DNA of 64,000 nt from the NCBI RefSeq assembly GCF_900313065.1, contig NZ_OMPU01000013.1, positions 372,001-436,000 of the forward strand, given 5' to 3'. The stretch is from Kiloniella sp. EL199. Its GTDB lineage: Bacteria > Pseudomonadota > Alphaproteobacteria > Kiloniellales > Kiloniellaceae. Numbering within the stretch: the stretch's first letter is position 1; each line of letters begins with the position of its first letter. The notes beneath the pieces are model-generated. The model was given only the letters and a program-made list of their open reading frames with translations. It had not been told where the DNA came from and searched no databases. A program made the translations under genes and the position numbers. Below are positions 37,191 to 48,137 of the stretch, piece by piece.

Positions 37191-39110
37191 ATGGTCACAA
37201 TTACATTGCCTGATGAAAGTCAGCGCAAATTTGATGGTCCTGTAACAGGGCACGAGGTAGCAGAATCTATTGGTCCACGTTTGGCCAAAGATGCTTTAGC
37301 TGTGGTGGTAGATGGTGAATTAAAAGATACGACCTATCCAATCACGACGAATGCGACCTTGGAAATTGTGACCCGCAAGCACCCCCTGGCGCTTGATTTG
37401 TTGCGCCATGACTGTGCGCATGTGATGGCCGAAGCTGTGCAAGAGCTTTTCCCCGGCACGCAAGTGACTTTTGGTCCATCGACTGACGTTGGTTTCTATT
37501 ACGATTTTGCGCGTGACGAGCCGTTTTCGACAAATGATCTCGAGAAGATTGAAGCGAAGATGCATGAGATTATCGCACGTGATGAATCCTTTGTTCGTGA
37601 AATCTGGGATCGTGAAAAAGCGAAAGAGCATTTTGCATCCAAGGGCGAAAAGTACAAAGCTGAACACGTTGATAACATTCCGGGCGATGAAGATTTGACA
37701 ATCTATCGTCAGGGTGACTGGCTTGATCTGTGTCGTGGACCGCATGCGCCATCGACCGGGAAGATTGGCAAAGGCTTTAAGCTGATGAAAGTCTCTGGCG
37801 CCTATTGGCGTGGAGATAAAGATAATGATCAGCTACAGCGTATTTACGGTACTTGCTGGTCCGATGAGAAACAGCTGAAAAAATATCTTCAGATGCTTGA
37901 AGAAGCTGAAGAACGCGATCATCGACGTCTTGGAAAAGAGCTAGGCTTATTCCATTTGCAAGAAGAAGCAACTGGTTCTGTTTTCTGGCACGCGAAAGGC
38001 TGGGCGCTGTATCGTTCACTCGAAAATTATATGCGCAAGCGCCTTGAAGCTGGTGGTTATCAGGAAGTGAAAACACCACAGCTGATTGACCGTGCTCTTT
38101 GGGAAGCTTCTGGTCACTGGGAGAAGTTCCGCGAAGATATGTTTGTGGCGACATCCGAAGATGACCGTACACTTGCTGTGAAGCCGATGAACTGTCCCGG
38201 ACATGTGCAGATTTTCAAGCAGGGCCAGACCAGTTATCGCGATCTGCCATTGCGTATGGCAGAGTTTGGTGCTTGCCACCGAAATGAACCATCAGGTGCC
38301 TTGCATGGTTTGATGCGCGTGCGTGCCTTTACGCAAGATGATGCCCATATCTTCTGTACCGAAGATCAGATCAACAGCGAAACAGTTATTTTCTGCGATC
38401 TGCTGAAGACCGTTTATAAAGACCTTGGTTTTGATGAGATCGTTGTGAAGTTCTCTGATCGTCCTGAAAGACGTGCGGGAACAGATGAATCCTGGGACAA
38501 AGCCGAAAGTGCGTTAAGAGAAGCCGTTGAAGAAGCAGGGCTTGAGTACACAATGAATCCTGGTGAAGGTGCATTTTATGGTCCTAAGCTGGAGTTCGTG
38601 CTCAAGGATGCGATTGGTCGTGACTGGCAGTGTGGAACTCTTCAGGTGGATGTCGTTTTGCCGGAACGTTTGGATGCATCTTATATCGGCGAAGATGATA
38701 AACGTCATCGTCCTGTGATGTTGCACCGTGCTATTCTGGGTTCATTTGAACGCTTCCTTGCTATTCTAATTGAGCAGCACGCGGGTAAGTTCCCCTTGTG
38801 GATGTCTCCACAACAGGTGGTTGTGGCTTCGATCACATCTGATGCAAATGATTATGCTGAAGAAGTTCGTGACAAGTTGAAGGCTGCGGGACTCCGGGTG
38901 AAAGCTGATTTGCGTAATGAGAAAATTAACTATAAAATCCGCGAACACAGCCTAAGCAAAACACCTGTTATTGCAGTGGTTGGTCGCCGGGAAGCAGAGG
39001 AAGGGAAAGTTGCTTTGCGTCGTCTTGGTGGTAAGAATCAAGAAATTATGTCTTTAGAAGAAGCGCTTAGCTCTTTGACTGAAGAAGCAAAATCGCCTGC
39101 TGAGAGGTAG
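37191..39110 (+). CDS. thrS: threonyl-tRNA synthetase
   Basis: Charges tRNA-Thr. 639 residues: TGS domain (1-62), editing domain with [12 protein letters not shown] (His73 and His77) and [15 protein letters not shown], then the class II catalytic core. The core has the zinc cysteine in [10 protein letters not shown], motif 2 [20 protein letters not shown] and motif 3 [17 protein letters not shown]. The anticodon-binding domain closes the protein. It is upstream of infC, as in many bacteria, with a 196-base gap. Confidence 0.97.
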   Translation: MVTITLPDESQRKFDGPVTGHEVAESIGPRLAKDALAVVVDGELKDTTYPITTNATLEIVTRKHPLALDLLRHDCAHVMAEAVQELFPGTQVTFGPSTDVGFYYDFARDEPFSTNDLEKIEAKMHEIIARDESFVREIWDREKAKEHFASKGEKYKAEHVDNIPGDEDLTIYRQGDWLDLCRGPHAPSTGKIGKGFKLMKVSGAYWRGDKDNDQLQRIYGTCWSDEKQLKKYLQMLEEAEERDHRRLGKELGLFHLQEEATGSVFWHAKGWALYRSLENYMRKRLEAGGYQEVKTPQLIDRALWEASGHWEKFREDMFVATSEDDRTLAVKPMNCPGHVQIFKQGQTSYRDLPLRMAEFGACHRNEPSGALHGLMRVRAFTQDDAHIFCTEDQINSETVIFCDLLKTVYKDLGFDEIVVKFSDRPERRAGTDESWDKAESALREAVEEAGLEYTMNPGEGAFYGPKLEFVLKDAIGRDWQCGTLQVDVVLPERLDASYIGEDDKRHRPVMLHRAILGSFERFLAILIEQHAGKFPLWMSPQQVVVASITSDANDYAEEVRDKLKAAGLRVKADLRNEKINYKIREHSLSKTPVIAVVGRREAEEGKVALRRLGGKNQEIMSLEEALSSLTEEAKSPAER

Positions 39111-39294
39111 ACGATAAAAAATAACTTTCGGGTTGCCGACTGGTACTGGTTATTGGCATTATGCGCCACGTTGTGGTTAGGCTTATTGGTGATGTGTATC
39201 GCTAGGGGCGTAAACGCAATATAAACGGTTGGTATTTTAGAGTAACAGCCTATTACAGATCAAAAGGTCTGTATTTTGGGATAACAGAAAAAAC

Positions 39295-39309
39295 GGGAGC
39301 ACGACAATA
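39295..39309 (+). promoter_or_regulatory. ribosome-binding site and AUA start codon of infC
   Basis: GGGAG (39295-39299) lies seven bases before ATA (39307-39309), in frame with infC. The next ATG, at 39322, would be 22 bases from the ribosome-binding site. The extra codons give ARAP before MTTPPR, which extends the alphaproteobacterial IF-3 N-terminus. IF-3 genes typically use rare start codons so that IF-3 represses its own translation. Confidence 0.7.
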
Positions 39310-39843
39310 GCACGCGCACCAATGACGACACCCCCGCGCATCGACGGTCCGCGGGTAAACGAACGGATCACTATCAATTCTGTACGCCTTGTCGACGCAG
39401 ACGGCGAGCAGGTTGGTGTAGTACCTACACGTGATGCACTCAAACGTGCATATGACGCAGGTCTTGACCTTGTAGAGGTTTCTCCGAATGCGGAGCCACC
39501 GGTTTGCAAGATTATGGACTATGGCCGTTATCGTTTTGAAACGCAGAAAAAGAAAAACGAAGCTCGTAAGAAACAAAAAATTGTTGATCTGAAAGAGCTT
39601 AAAGTGCGCCCAAATATCGACACGCATGATTACGACGTGAAGATGCGGGCAGCGCAGAAGTTTATTTCTGCTGGTGACAAGGTGAAAGTGACTATGCGCT
39701 TTCGCGGACGTGAAATCACGCACCAAGAAGTTGGTCTGGAAGTTCTCAAGCGTATTGAGACCGATCTGGAAGAGATCGCAAAGACCGAGTTGAGGCCGAA
39801 AATGGAAGGCCGCCAGATGATTATGATCTTGGCGCCAAAGTAA
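39307..39843 (+). CDS. infC: translation initiation factor IF-3
   Basis: Binds the 30S subunit, monitors start-codon pairing and prevents subunit joining. 178 residues from the proposed AUA start, 173 from the ATG at 39322. The N-terminal domain contains [22 protein letters not shown] and [21 protein letters not shown] lysine-rich linker helix follows, and the C-terminal domain has [17 protein letters not shown] and [11 protein letters not shown] terminator follows directly, so rpmI and rplT lie in a separate unit about 6 kb away. Confidence 0.96.
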   Translation: MARAPMTTPPRIDGPRVNERITINSVRLVDADGEQVGVVPTRDALKRAYDAGLDLVEVSPNAEPPVCKIMDYGRYRFETQKKKNEARKKQKIVDLKELKVRPNIDTHDYDVKMRAAQKFISAGDKVKVTMRFRGREITHQEVGLEVLKRIETDLEEIAKTELRPKMEGRQMIMILAPK

Positions 39844-39878
39844 GCCTGCTGAATGTGAAGCTGAAAAGCTTTAATGAA

Positions 39879-39907
39879 AAGCCGCTCTTGAACAGGGCGG
39901 CTTTTTT
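39879..39907 (+). terminator. terminator of infC
   Basis: AGCCGCTCT (39880-39888) pairs with AGGGCGGCT (39894-39902), with one G-T pair and a five-base loop, followed by a run of six T. Confidence 0.9.
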
Positions 39908-39949
39908 GTTGCCTGTTTATTATTGTTTTTTCCTATAGAAAGTGTAGCT

Positions 39950-41170
39950 ATGGACAAAGCATCGACTGTAATTATTGGTGGCGGTATTCTGGGATGTTCT
40001 ATCGCTTATCACCTTGCAAAACGAGGCGTTGAAGATGTTTTGCTGCTAGAGAGGCTAGATCTTGCTACAGCCGCGTCATCACAAGCGGCGGGGTTGATGT
40101 TTCAGATTTCCTCAAAACCGGCTGTTGATATTCTGAGTCGGCGTACTTTTTCTGTACTTTCTGAATTGGAAAATATCACAGGTGAAGCGCTTGATTTCAA
40201 AGCCGTGGGGACTCTTCGAATTGGGGAGAGTCTTGATAGCAAAGCAAACCTTGAACAACTATATGAGCGTGCTATCCGTGAGGGTATAGCGGCAAAGCAG
40301 GTAGACGCTGCATGGAGATCTCAGCATCTGCCTTGGCTCAGGGTTCAAGATGATGCGCTAACAACAGTTCATTTCAGTGAAGAAGGCTATATTGATCCTT
40401 ATCGTTTGACACACGCCTATGCTAGATCTGCACGATCTTTTGGTGCACAAATCAAGCTTGGTGCAAATGTGTCAGGTATCAAGGCAACCAATGGCGTTGT
40501 CGTTGGTGTCGAGACTGACCAGGGGGATATCGCTTGTGAAAAAGTAGTTGTTGCAGCAGGCTCCTGGTCTAACTTTTTAACACTCTCGCTAGGCTGTGCG
40601 CTCCCCATGATCCCGACCCGAAGCCATTTCTGGATCGCAGCACCGGAAGATCATTTCAGTGATGAACAACCAATGACGGTCCATGCAGATGCCGGGGCTT
40701 ATACCAGACCCGAAGTTGGCGGGGTGTTGTTGGGTGTCCAGGAACAGCATTCCCGTACCTTTGATTATAAAGATCTACCCAATGACATCACATCTTTCGC
40801 TGTAACGGAAGAGGGGAGTGAATGGGATGCCTTGATAGAGGCGGAGCAACGCGTGTCTGGTTTCTTTCCAAAACTTGAAGGGGCGCGTTTTGAAAGCTAT
40901 ATGGCCGGGCTCTCGGCCTATACTCCGGATGGGCACTTTCTTTTAGGCGAAACGCAGGCCGTTAATGGTGCTTTTGTCGCTGCAGGTTGTTGTGGTTCGG
41001 GGGTGATGGCTTCGGGAGGGATCGGGGATGCACTGGCTGAATTGATCATAGATAGCAAGTCATCTTATGATCTGAGTGCTTTTGATCTTAATCGATTTGG
41101 GCAGGTTGATCCCAGCTCGGAAGAATTTCAGCTTCTCTGTGCACAGGCACGGGCAAAGAAAGCGAAATGA
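39950..41170 (+). CDS. FAD-dependent oxidoreductase of the DAO family
   Basis: 406 residues. The FAD loop is VIIGGGILGCSIAYHLAKRG, and the DAO-type C-terminal motif includes SAYTPDGHFLLGE and AAGCCGSGVMASGGIGDALA. Its nearest recognisable relatives are sarcosine dehydrogenase, glycine oxidase and dimethylglycine oxidase-like enzymes; the substrate is not fixed. The ATG at 39950 (MDKASTVIIGG) gives the usual short N-terminus and is preferred to 39923. It is a lone gene between two terminators. Confidence 0.88.
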   Translation: MDKASTVIIGGGILGCSIAYHLAKRGVEDVLLLERLDLATAASSQAAGLMFQISSKPAVDILSRRTFSVLSELENITGEALDFKAVGTLRIGESLDSKANLEQLYERAIREGIAAKQVDAAWRSQHLPWLRVQDDALTTVHFSEEGYIDPYRLTHAYARSARSFGAQIKLGANVSGIKATNGVVVGVETDQGDIACEKVVVAAGSWSNFLTLSLGCALPMIPTRSHFWIAAPEDHFSDEQPMTVHADAGAYTRPEVGGVLLGVQEQHSRTFDYKDLPNDITSFAVTEEGSEWDALIEAEQRVSGFFPKLEGARFESYMAGLSAYTPDGHFLLGETQAVNGAFVAAGCCGSGVMASGGIGDALAELIIDSKSSYDLSAFDLNRFGQVDPSSEEFQLLCAQARAKKAK

Positions 41171-41177
41171 AATAAGA

Positions 41178-41215
41178 AAAAGAGCCGAAGGTAATGGCCT
41201 CCGACTCTTTTTTTT
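41178..41215. terminator. bidirectional terminator between oxidoreductase and RND genes
   Basis: AGAGCCGAAGG (41181-41191) pairs imperfectly with CCTCCGACTCT (41198-41208), with an A run to the left and eight T to the right. It can serve both convergent genes. Confidence 0.8.
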
Positions 41216-41245
41216 AGAGTGTTTTCCTCTGCCTGATTGCTATTG

Positions 41246-44200
41246 TTAGCTTTCTTTTGTCTTCCATAACTTTTTGTTGGTTGCTTCACGCATGGACTGG
41301 AAGGCAACATAAAGCGGCGGAATGAAAAGAAGTCCGATTGATGTCGCAGCAACCATACCACCAAAAACAACAAAACCCACGGCGACGCGGCTGGCGGCCC
41401 CGGCCCCTGAGGCAAAGATCAGGGGCAATACACCAAGTATGAATGAAAGTGCTGTCATCATTACGGCTCTAAAGCGTAAACTTGCAGCATCAAGAGCTGC
41501 TTCTTTTATGGAAAGCCCCTCTTCGCGTCTGACCTTTGCAAACTCCACAATGAGGATGGCACTTTTACTCGCAAGCCCGATGAGCATCACCATCCCGATC
41601 TGGGCATAGAGGTTGTTGTCGAGGAAGGGCAAGAGTGCCATAGGCACCAAAGCACCAAAAGCGGCGAGAATAACGGAAACGATAACCGATAATGGGACGC
41701 TCCAGCTTTCATATTGAGCAACAAGAAAGAGATAGGCAAAGATAAGAGCCAGAGAAAAGATGATAACAATGTAGCCACCAGCTTCCTGTTCTTGTTTTGA
41801 AGTCCCTGTCCATTCAATACCATACCCATCCGGTAGCGCACTTGCCGCAGCACGTTCCAATGCTGCAATAGCATCACCACTACTATAACCTGTCGCTGGC
41901 GATCCGGTTATGGAGGCTGATTTAAACTGATTATAACGTGCGACAGATAATGGGCCGAGAATAGGCTCAATTTCGATGAGTGTCCGTAGGGGGATCATAT
42001 CACCGTTATCGTTCCGAACATGTAAGTTATCTATATCTTCCAATCCGTCACGGAATTGCGCCTCGGCCTGTATCTGGACCCGATAAACCTTTCCATAGAG
42101 ATTAAAGTCATTGATATAAGATGACCCAAGGTTTGCCTGTAGGGTTGAGAAAATATCTGAAATTTTAACGCCGAGAACGAGCGCTTTTTCCCTGTCTACT
42201 TCCAAAAAGAGTTGTGGGATATTTGCAGAATAGGTGCTGAACACAGACGTTAGTTCTGGTTGCTGATTGGCAGCAAACGCCAAACTGCGTACTGCTGCTG
42301 CAAGCTCTTGAGGTGTTCGCCCAAGATAGTCCTGAACCTGAGCTTCAACACCACCACTTGTGCCCAACCCCATAATTGGAGGGAGTGGGAAGGCAAAAGA
42401 TTCTGCAGAAGCCAAGCCGGCGAGTTTGCCATTTATTCGTCCCAGAATGTTGTACCACTGGAGTTCAAATTCGGTTCGCTCTGACCAATCACTTAGAATG
42501 GGAATGAGAAGAGATGAATTTGAGGCTGCTCCTGATATTATACTGAAACCGGAGACAGAAATAACGTCCGTAACACCATCTTCTTCCAACAGCATATTTG
42601 TCACATCAGCGGAAACTTTATTTGTCCGCTCTAATGATGCACCATCTGGAAGCTGCACATTCACGAAGAACACACCTTTATCTTCCATAGGGATAAAGCC
42701 TGTAGGAACGATCTGGAACATATAAACCGTCACACCGGCAAAAATACCAAGCACTGCCAGCGAAATGGCAAGTCTTCTGATCATAAGGGCAACAACTCTG
42801 CTATAGCCATTACGGGTACGATCAACAAGATTTGCGAAAAGTTTCAAGGGACCTCGCGGTTCGCCACTGTCGGGTTTTAAAAGAAGTGCACAGAGTGCAG
42901 GTGACAGTGTTAGGGCGTTTATAGAGGAAAGAGAAACCGCAACGCAGATGGTTAATGAGAATTGTTTATAAAGTTCACCAGTAATGCCGGGCATGAATGA
43001 TACAGGTACAAACACGGCCAGTAGCACCAGGGTTGTTGCGACGACAGGGCCCGTGACCTCTTTCATGGCCAACTTGGTTGACTCCGCGGCTGATTTGCCC
43101 GTTTCTTTCATGATTCTTTGGACGTTTTCAACAACGACGATGCTGTCATCCACCACGATCCCGATTGCCAGGATGATGGCAAAAAGCGTGATCATGTTTG
43201 CGCTGAACCCGACAACATAAAGGACTGCAAATGTACCAATAAGGGACACGGGTATTGCCAAGCTTGGGATCAGTGTTGAACGCCAGTCACTTAAAAAGAG
43301 AAAGGTAACACTGACCACAAGTGCAAAGGTAATGAGCAGTGTTTCAATAACTTCTTTAACCGAAGCGCGTACCGCATTTGTCGTATCATAGAGAATTTTG
43401 TACTCCATGCCTTGCGGAAAGCTTTCTGATAGCTGATCAAGCTCTGCATAGATGGCGTCTGCAACTTCAAGCGCATTGGCTCCGGGGGATTGATACACTG
43501 CGATTGCTGCTGATGGGGCGTTATTGAGTTTTGAAGCCGAGGAATAGCTCTGTGAACCAAGCTCAATCCGGGCGATGTCTCTTAATCTTACAAAAGAACC
43601 ATCACGATTGGCTCTAATAACAATGTTTTCAAACTCTTCGACTGTTGTTAAACGTCCTTTTGCCTGGAGAGTATATTGAAACTGGGGTGTTCCTTCGTAA
43701 GGTGGTGCCCCCAATTGTCCTGCCGTGGCTTGAATGTTTTGATTCTCAATCGCTTCAGTTACATCTTTGGTTGTTAGTTCAACAGCTGTAAGGCGATCGG
43801 GATCAAGCCAGACACGCATTCCATAATCCAGTGCGCCGAACTGGGAGACACTGCCGACACCGTTAATTCTGGCCAATGAATCCTGAATATAAATAGAGGC
43901 ATAGTTGCTCAGAAAGAGAGAGTCTTGGGAGTTATCTGGCGAAACCATGTTGATTACAAGAAGCATGGATGTTGACTGCTTCTGGGTGATAACGCCTTGT
44001 CTGGTGACTTCTTGCGGTAGAGATGAATTGGCTGTTGCGACACGGTTTTGAACGTTAACCGCGGCGATATCTGGATCAGTTCCAACCGCAAAAGTAATGG
44101 TTAGTTCGTAGCTGCCGTCATTACCGCTTGTTGATGACATGTAGAGCATATTGTCAACACCGTTGACTTTCGCTTCAATGGGGGCAGCGACAGATTGTTC

Positions 44201-44374
44201 AACAACGGTTGCATTTGCACCGGGGTAGCTGGTGGTTACTTTCACCTGTGGGGGGGTGATATCCGGGTATTCAGCGACTGGAATTGCATTAAGGGCAATG
44301 ATACCTGCCAGAGATATTACGATGGAAATGACCAACGCAAACTTGGGGCGATTAATGAAAAAGGCTGAGAACAC
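41246..44374 (-). CDS. RND efflux pump permease, HAE1 (AcrB-like) family
   Basis: A proton-driven multidrug transporter in the inner membrane. 1042 residues, full length. The N-terminus [20 protein letters not shown] and the [15 protein letters not shown] segment are typical of AcrB/MexB. The proton-relay aspartates are in [20 protein letters not shown], and [15 protein letters not shown] is the second-repeat equivalent. Twelve membrane segments are expected. The partner adaptor gene is two bases upstream. No outer-membrane factor gene is present, so TolC must come from elsewhere. Confidence 0.96.
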   Translation of the reverse strand: MFSAFFINRPKFALVISIVISLAGIIALNAIPVAEYPDITPPQVKVTTSYPGANATVVEQSVAAPIEAKVNGVDNMLYMSSTSGNDGSYELTITFAVGTDPDIAAVNVQNRVATANSSLPQEVTRQGVITQKQSTSMLLVINMVSPDNSQDSLFLSNYASIYIQDSLARINGVGSVSQFGALDYGMRVWLDPDRLTAVELTTKDVTEAIENQNIQATAGQLGAPPYEGTPQFQYTLQAKGRLTTVEEFENIVIRANRDGSFVRLRDIARIELGSQSYSSASKLNNAPSAAIAVYQSPGANALEVADAIYAELDQLSESFPQGMEYKILYDTTNAVRASVKEVIETLLITFALVVSVTFLFLSDWRSTLIPSLAIPVSLIGTFAVLYVVGFSANMITLFAIILAIGIVVDDSIVVVENVQRIMKETGKSAAESTKLAMKEVTGPVVATTLVLLAVFVPVSFMPGITGELYKQFSLTICVAVSLSSINALTLSPALCALLLKPDSGEPRGPLKLFANLVDRTRNGYSRVVALMIRRLAISLAVLGIFAGVTVYMFQIVPTGFIPMEDKGVFFVNVQLPDGASLERTNKVSADVTNMLLEEDGVTDVISVSGFSIISGAASNSSLLIPILSDWSERTEFELQWYNILGRINGKLAGLASAESFAFPLPPIMGLGTSGGVEAQVQDYLGRTPQELAAAVRSLAFAANQQPELTSVFSTYSANIPQLFLEVDREKALVLGVKISDIFSTLQANLGSSYINDFNLYGKVYRVQIQAEAQFRDGLEDIDNLHVRNDNGDMIPLRTLIEIEPILGPLSVARYNQFKSASITGSPATGYSSGDAIAALERAAASALPDGYGIEWTGTSKQEQEAGGYIVIIFSLALIFAYLFLVAQYESWSVPLSVIVSVILAAFGALVPMALLPFLDNNLYAQIGMVMLIGLASKSAILIVEFAKVRREEGLSIKEAALDAASLRFRAVMMTALSFILGVLPLIFASGAGAASRVAVGFVVFGGMVAATSIGLLFIPPLYVAFQSMREATNKKLWKTKES

Positions 44375-44376
44375 GA

Positions 44377-45486
44377 TCAGGCTCCTTCTTCAACCGGATT
44401 GACAACCATATCAGGTTTTACCTTTTGGATGCCTTGCAAAATAATGCGTTCTCCTTTTAGAAGGCCGTCTTTTATGACCCAGTTGGTATCAACCTGTTCA
44501 CCAACTTGGACACGCCGGATTTCAACTTTGTTGGTGCGATTTACCACCAAAGTGAAATATCCTTGCTGATCCTTTTGCACAGAGGCCTGAGGAATTACCA
44601 GCTCACTGCGCGTTTCTTTATTGCGGACAATTACATTGACGAATTGGCCAGGTACCAGAATGTGTTTGGGGTTTGGGAATATGGCTCGGGTAATGATCGA
44701 GTTTGTATTTTGATTCACTTCGGTATTGATAAAATCGAACCGCCCTTCACTTTCGTAAGGCTCTCCGTCCGAGAGAACAAGTGAGGGAATGACGGGCGCT
44801 TCACTTGACAGGCCTTTGCGTCGTTCTTGCAGAATTAATTTATCGCTGACTGGAACTGTGACATAGATTGGATCAAGGCTTGTGATTGTGGCAAGTGGTT
44901 CGCTACTGGAATTGACCAAGTTACCAACACTATAACGGGAACGGCTAATCTGTCCGTCGAGGGGGCTATGAATTTCCGTGTAGCTTAAATCGAGTTCTGC
45001 CCGGCGGAGAGCTGCCTTTGCCTGCATTACGGATGCTAGCGCAGAAGATTCACTTGCTTCTGAAGTATCCAGTGATGCTTCGGAGACGACTTTCTTTTTG
45101 CGAAGATCTTTTTTCCGTTTTAGATCAGAACGTGCGTTTTTCAGTGTCGCGTTTGCGCCGGCCAAATCTGCCTTGGCTTGTTCTACTGCGATTTGATAAG
45201 GCGCTTTTTCCAGGACGTAGAGCAAGTCGCCCTTCTTTATATTGGTGCCTTCTTTAAAAAGGCGTTCTTCAACAAAGCCCTCAACGCGTGCTCGCAGGTC
45301 AACTGTATTCACTGCTTCTACGCGCCCAATAAATGTGAGCTCAGGGGTGATATTCTGTTCCTGTACTGTTGTGACAATCACGCTAGGTGCAGGGGCGGAA
45401 GCGTCTTGTGCCGAGGCTAGTTGTGTCGTGATCATGACCGTTGATGCGAAAATCAAGACGGATGTTTTTGTGTTTAGAAGCTTCAT
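44377..45486 (-). CDS. RND efflux periplasmic adaptor subunit
   Basis: 369 residues. A signal peptide ([20 protein letters not shown], cleavage near ASAQ) is followed by the first half-lipoyl motif ([19 protein letters not shown] and [10 protein letters not shown]), a coiled-coil hairpin, the second half-lipoyl motif, [23 protein letters not shown] and the beta-barrel domain. It couples the pump to an outer-membrane channel. The start is set at 45486, where the signal peptide begins. It lacks an obvious lipobox. Confidence 0.95.
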   Translation of the reverse strand: MKLLNTKTSVLIFASTVMITTQLASAQDASAPAPSVIVTTVQEQNITPELTFIGRVEAVNTVDLRARVEGFVEERLFKEGTNIKKGDLLYVLEKAPYQIAVEQAKADLAGANATLKNARSDLKRKKDLRKKKVVSEASLDTSEASESSALASVMQAKAALRRAELDLSYTEIHSPLDGQISRSRYSVGNLVNSSSEPLATITSLDPIYVTVPVSDKLILQERRKGLSSEAPVIPSLVLSDGEPYESEGRFDFINTEVNQNTNSIITRAIFPNPKHILVPGQFVNVIVRNKETRSELVIPQASVQKDQQGYFTLVVNRTNKVEIRRVQVGEQVDTNWVIKDGLLKGERIILQGIQKVKPDMVVNPVEEGA

Positions 45487-45596
45487 GACTTGGCTCTCTT
45501 CATTATGGTCGAGCAACAGGCTCTGGCAAAAGTGTGGCAAAGGATAAGAGTGTAATGCAAGAAGTATAGAGTTAGACTGAATATTCAATTTCCCAG

Positions 45597-45646
45597 GGTA
45601 CATTTTATATGTTTTATCTTATATGTTTTATCCTCAAAAATGTACC
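45597..45646. promoter_or_regulatory. compound repeat element upstream of the RND operon
   Basis: A 13-base direct repeat, TATATGTTTTATC, occurs at 45606-45618 and 45620-45632 (14-base period). It is flanked by a perfect 10-base inverted repeat, GGTACATTTT (45597-45606) with AAAATGTACC (45637-45646). It lies 111 bases upstream of the adaptor gene and 206 bases before rpmI. An operator for an efflux repressor is plausible, but no regulator gene is adjacent. Confidence 0.5.
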
Positions 45647-45851
45647 TATCTCTCTTATAATCTAGCGCTAATGGTAAAAAGATGTGAGAAAAGCGATCAG
45701 CGGTCTTTGTAATGAAGACTCCATATTTTGCCTATGTTAGAGCTTGCCAAGGCGGTTAAAGGGTACTATAAACCCCGCCATTGTCGGGTGGCATGTGCCA
45801 AAGGGTATGCCTAGTCACTCTGAAAAAGAACTTTATTTACAAGGAAAGAAA
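45647..45851 (+). promoter_or_regulatory. rpmI-rplT leader region with competing hairpins
   Basis: GGCGG (45751-45755) can pair with CCGCC (45775-45779), whereas CCCG (45774-45777) can instead pair with CGGG (45785-45788), and GCCA with TGGC nearby. The pairings are mutually exclusive. Leaders of rpmI-rplT operons are L20-regulated in other bacteria, but this fold is by eye only. Confidence 0.3.
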
Positions 45852-46052
45852 ATGCCCAAACTTAAAACGAAATCTGGCGCGAAGAAACGCTTCCGCCTGA
45901 CCGGAACCGGTAAAGTCGTTGCTGCTCAGGCAGGTAAACGTCACGGTATGCGCAAGCGCTCACAAACAATGATTCGTAACGCACGCGGTACGACGACGCT
46001 TTGTGAAGCGGATGCCCGCATCATCAAACGTAATTTCCTCGTTAACGGTTAA
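45852..46052 (+). CDS. rpmI: 50S ribosomal protein L35
   Basis: 66 residues, [20 protein letters not shown] with a [20 protein letters not shown] segment, all L35 signatures. A frame extending upstream to 45744 is rejected: the ATG at 45852 has AAGGAAAG a few bases before it. It lies 17 bases before rplT. Confidence 0.97.
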   Translation: MPKLKTKSGAKKRFRLTGTGKVVAAQAGKRHGMRKRSQTMIRNARGTTTLCEADARIIKRNFLVNG

Positions 46053-46069
46053 GGTGAAGGAAGTAGCAA

Positions 46070-46426
46070 ATGGCTCGTGTTAAACGGGGCGTGACTGCGC
46101 GCGCACGCCACAAAAAAGTTGTTAAACTTGCTAAAGGCTTCCGTAGCCGTGGCAAAAACGTCTTCCGCGTAGCGGTACAGCGCCTTGAAAAAGGCTGGCA
46201 GTACGCATATCGCGATCGTCGTGTTAAGAAACGTACATTCCGCGGCTTGTGGATTCAGCGTATCAACGCTGGTGCCCGCATGCACGGTGTTACTTATTCT
46301 CAGTTCATGAACGGTGTTAAAAAAGCTGAAATCGGTCTGGACCGTAAGGTTCTTGCTGATCTGGCTGTTCGTGAGCCTGCTGCGTTTGCTGCTGTTGTTG
46401 AAAAGGCAAAAGCAGCTCTGGCTTAA
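46070..46426 (+). CDS. rplT: 50S ribosomal protein L20
   Basis: 118 residues, beginning [20 protein letters not shown] and including [14 protein letters not shown] and [21 protein letters not shown]20 is an early 23S rRNA assembly protein and often represses its own operon. It is followed by a hairpin with a weak T run. Confidence 0.97.
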   Translation: MARVKRGVTARARHKKVVKLAKGFRSRGKNVFRVAVQRLEKGWQYAYRDRRVKKRTFRGLWIQRINAGARMHGVTYSQFMNGVKKAEIGLDRKVLADLAVREPAAFAAVVEKAKAALA

Positions 46427-46452
46427 CGCACCCACGATTAGGCTTTATGACA

Positions 46453-46485
46453 GGGCAGCATCCGGTTCCGGATGCTGCCTGTTTG
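46453..46485 (+). terminator. hairpin after rplT
   Basis: GGCAGCATCC (46454-46463) pairs with GGATGCTGCC (46470-46479) around a six-base loop, followed by the weak run TGTTTGT. Partial read-through into the genes downstream is possible. Confidence 0.65.
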
Positions 46486-46600
46486 TCATTAAGGGCCTAT
46501 GTTTATTCAAAGTTTCAGGATTACTTGAGCTTTGACATGATCTCCCAGCTTTGCTGGACTGCTTATTAACTCTATCTCGCCGATGACAGGATACTGTAAC

Positions 46601-47011
46601 GTGATCTCTTCCTTGAAGATCTTCCTCCCTGTTTCTCTTTGTATTTTATTGCTTTCTGGTTGTTTTGATGCCGACGGCGCGACCAATGCTGAATACGCTG
46701 ATGATATTGATGCTGTGCGGGAACAGGTCTTCAGTGGCCAAAGCAATGCTGATCTGGTGGGGGAGTTAGCTGGTCGTCATGGGAAAGTCACTTGGCTCGC
46801 AGGGCCATGGGATGATAAACAATCTGATCAATTGGTGTTGGTTAGTGCCAATATCCAGAAAAACCTGGATAACGCAAAACACGAACTAACACTCCTTTAT
46901 CGTTATGACCGGGCTTCCAATAAGGTGAGCCTGGATAAGGTATTATTGGATGGCAAACCACAAAGTGTCATCGGTGGTGCCGTTGCAATGCTGGCTATGA
47001 AGCTGGAATAG
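46601..47011 (+). CDS. small predicted lipoprotein
   Basis: About 136 residues from the GTG at 46601, with AGGA nine bases upstream. The signal is SSLKIFLPVSLCILLLSGCF, with a lipobox LLSGC that should be lipidated at the cysteine. The mature part is acidic and polar and shows no family I know. A short alpha/beta domain (KHELTLLYRYDRASNKVSLD) is visible. It lies between rplT and pheS on the same strand. A cotranscribed lipoprotein among translation genes is unusual. Confidence 0.75.
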   Translation: MISSLKIFLPVSLCILLLSGCFDADGATNAEYADDIDAVREQVFSGQSNADLVGELAGRHGKVTWLAGPWDDKQSDQLVLVSANIQKNLDNAKHELTLLYRYDRASNKVSLDKVLLDGKPQSVIGGAVAMLAMKLE

Positions 47012-47052
47012 AAAACGACTGAGTGGGGGCAACCCCATGAGCGGGAAGTAAA

Positions 47053-48123
47053 ATGGATAATCTGGAAGAACTTCGCAGTGCCCTACTGCAAAGAGTAGAA
47101 GAAGCCTCAGATCTTGAAGCACTGGATACAGTGCGCGTTCAGGCCCTGGGTAAAAAAGGTGAAATTACCCAGCATATGAAAACGCTTGGAAGTCTTGCGC
47201 CGGAAGAGCGTAAAGAAGCAGGCCAGGCTTTTAACCTTATTAAACAGGCAGTGGCAGAAGCCATCGAAGTTCGCAAAACAACCCTGCACGAAGCAGCTTT
47301 GGAAGCTCGTTTGGCAGAAGAAAAGGTTGATGTGTCTCTTCCTGGACGCCCTTCTACAATCGGTAAACTGCATCCAATTAGCCAAACTCTGGAAGAGTTG
47401 GTTGCCATCTTTGGTGAAATGGGTTTCTCCGTTGCCGAAGGGCAGCATATCGAAGACGATTTCCATAATTTTACGGCATTGAACATTCCGCCTGAGCATC
47501 CCGCGCGTCAGGAGTTTGACACTTTTTATATGCCTGAGAAGGAAGATGGTAGCCGTCCGGTTCTTCGCACGCATACATCACCAGTACAAATTCGTTCCAT
47601 GCAGAACACGACTCTGCCAATCCGGATCATTGCACCGGGACGTACTTTCCGGGCGGATCACGATGCGACACACTCGCCAATGTTCCATCAAGTCGAGGGT
47701 TTGGTGATCGACGAGAAAACCAACATGGGGCACCTCAAAGGCGTGCTGATCGAATTCTGTCGTGCCTTCTTCGGTGTGCAGGATCTTCCCCTGCGTTTCC
47801 GTCCAAGTTACTTCCCCTTCACTGAGCCTTCAGCTGAGGTTGATATCGGGTGTTCCCGTTCTGGCGGTCAGCTCAAGATTGGCGGTGGAGACGATTGGCT
47901 CGAGATTCTGGGCAGCGGTATGGTGCACCCAAAAGTTCTTGAGAACTGCGGCATCGATTCAACGAAGTATCAGGGTTTTGCTTTTGGTATGGGGATTGAG
48001 CGTATTGCCATGCTCAAATATGGAATTCCGGATTTGAGAACCTTTTATGATTCAGATCTGCGCTGGATGAAACACTATGGCTTCCTGCCAATGGAAATGC
48101 CTAGCATGGTCCGTGGTCTGTAA
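47053..48123 (+). CDS. pheS: phenylalanyl-tRNA synthetase alpha subunit
   Basis: 356 residues. An N-terminal coiled-coil tRNA-binding domain (about 1-90) is followed by the class II core: [12 protein letters not shown], motif 2 [37 protein letters not shown], and motif 3 [18 protein letters not shown]. It pairs with PheT as an alpha2-beta2 enzyme. It lies 14 bases before pheT. Confidence 0.97.
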   Translation: MDNLEELRSALLQRVEEASDLEALDTVRVQALGKKGEITQHMKTLGSLAPEERKEAGQAFNLIKQAVAEAIEVRKTTLHEAALEARLAEEKVDVSLPGRPSTIGKLHPISQTLEELVAIFGEMGFSVAEGQHIEDDFHNFTALNIPPEHPARQEFDTFYMPEKEDGSRPVLRTHTSPVQIRSMQNTTLPIRIIAPGRTFRADHDATHSPMFHQVEGLVIDEKTNMGHLKGVLIEFCRAFFGVQDLPLRFRPSYFPFTEPSAEVDIGCSRSGGQLKIGGGDDWLEILGSGMVHPKVLENCGIDSTKYQGFAFGMGIERIAMLKYGIPDLRTFYDSDLRWMKHYGFLPMEMPSMVRGL

Positions 48124-48137
48124 GGAGGTTTGAGATA

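Noticed and set aside
36890-37198. 102-residue minus-strand frame upstream of thrS
   Set aside because: It overlaps the thrS start, has no recognisable sequence and lies across the predicted thrS promoter.
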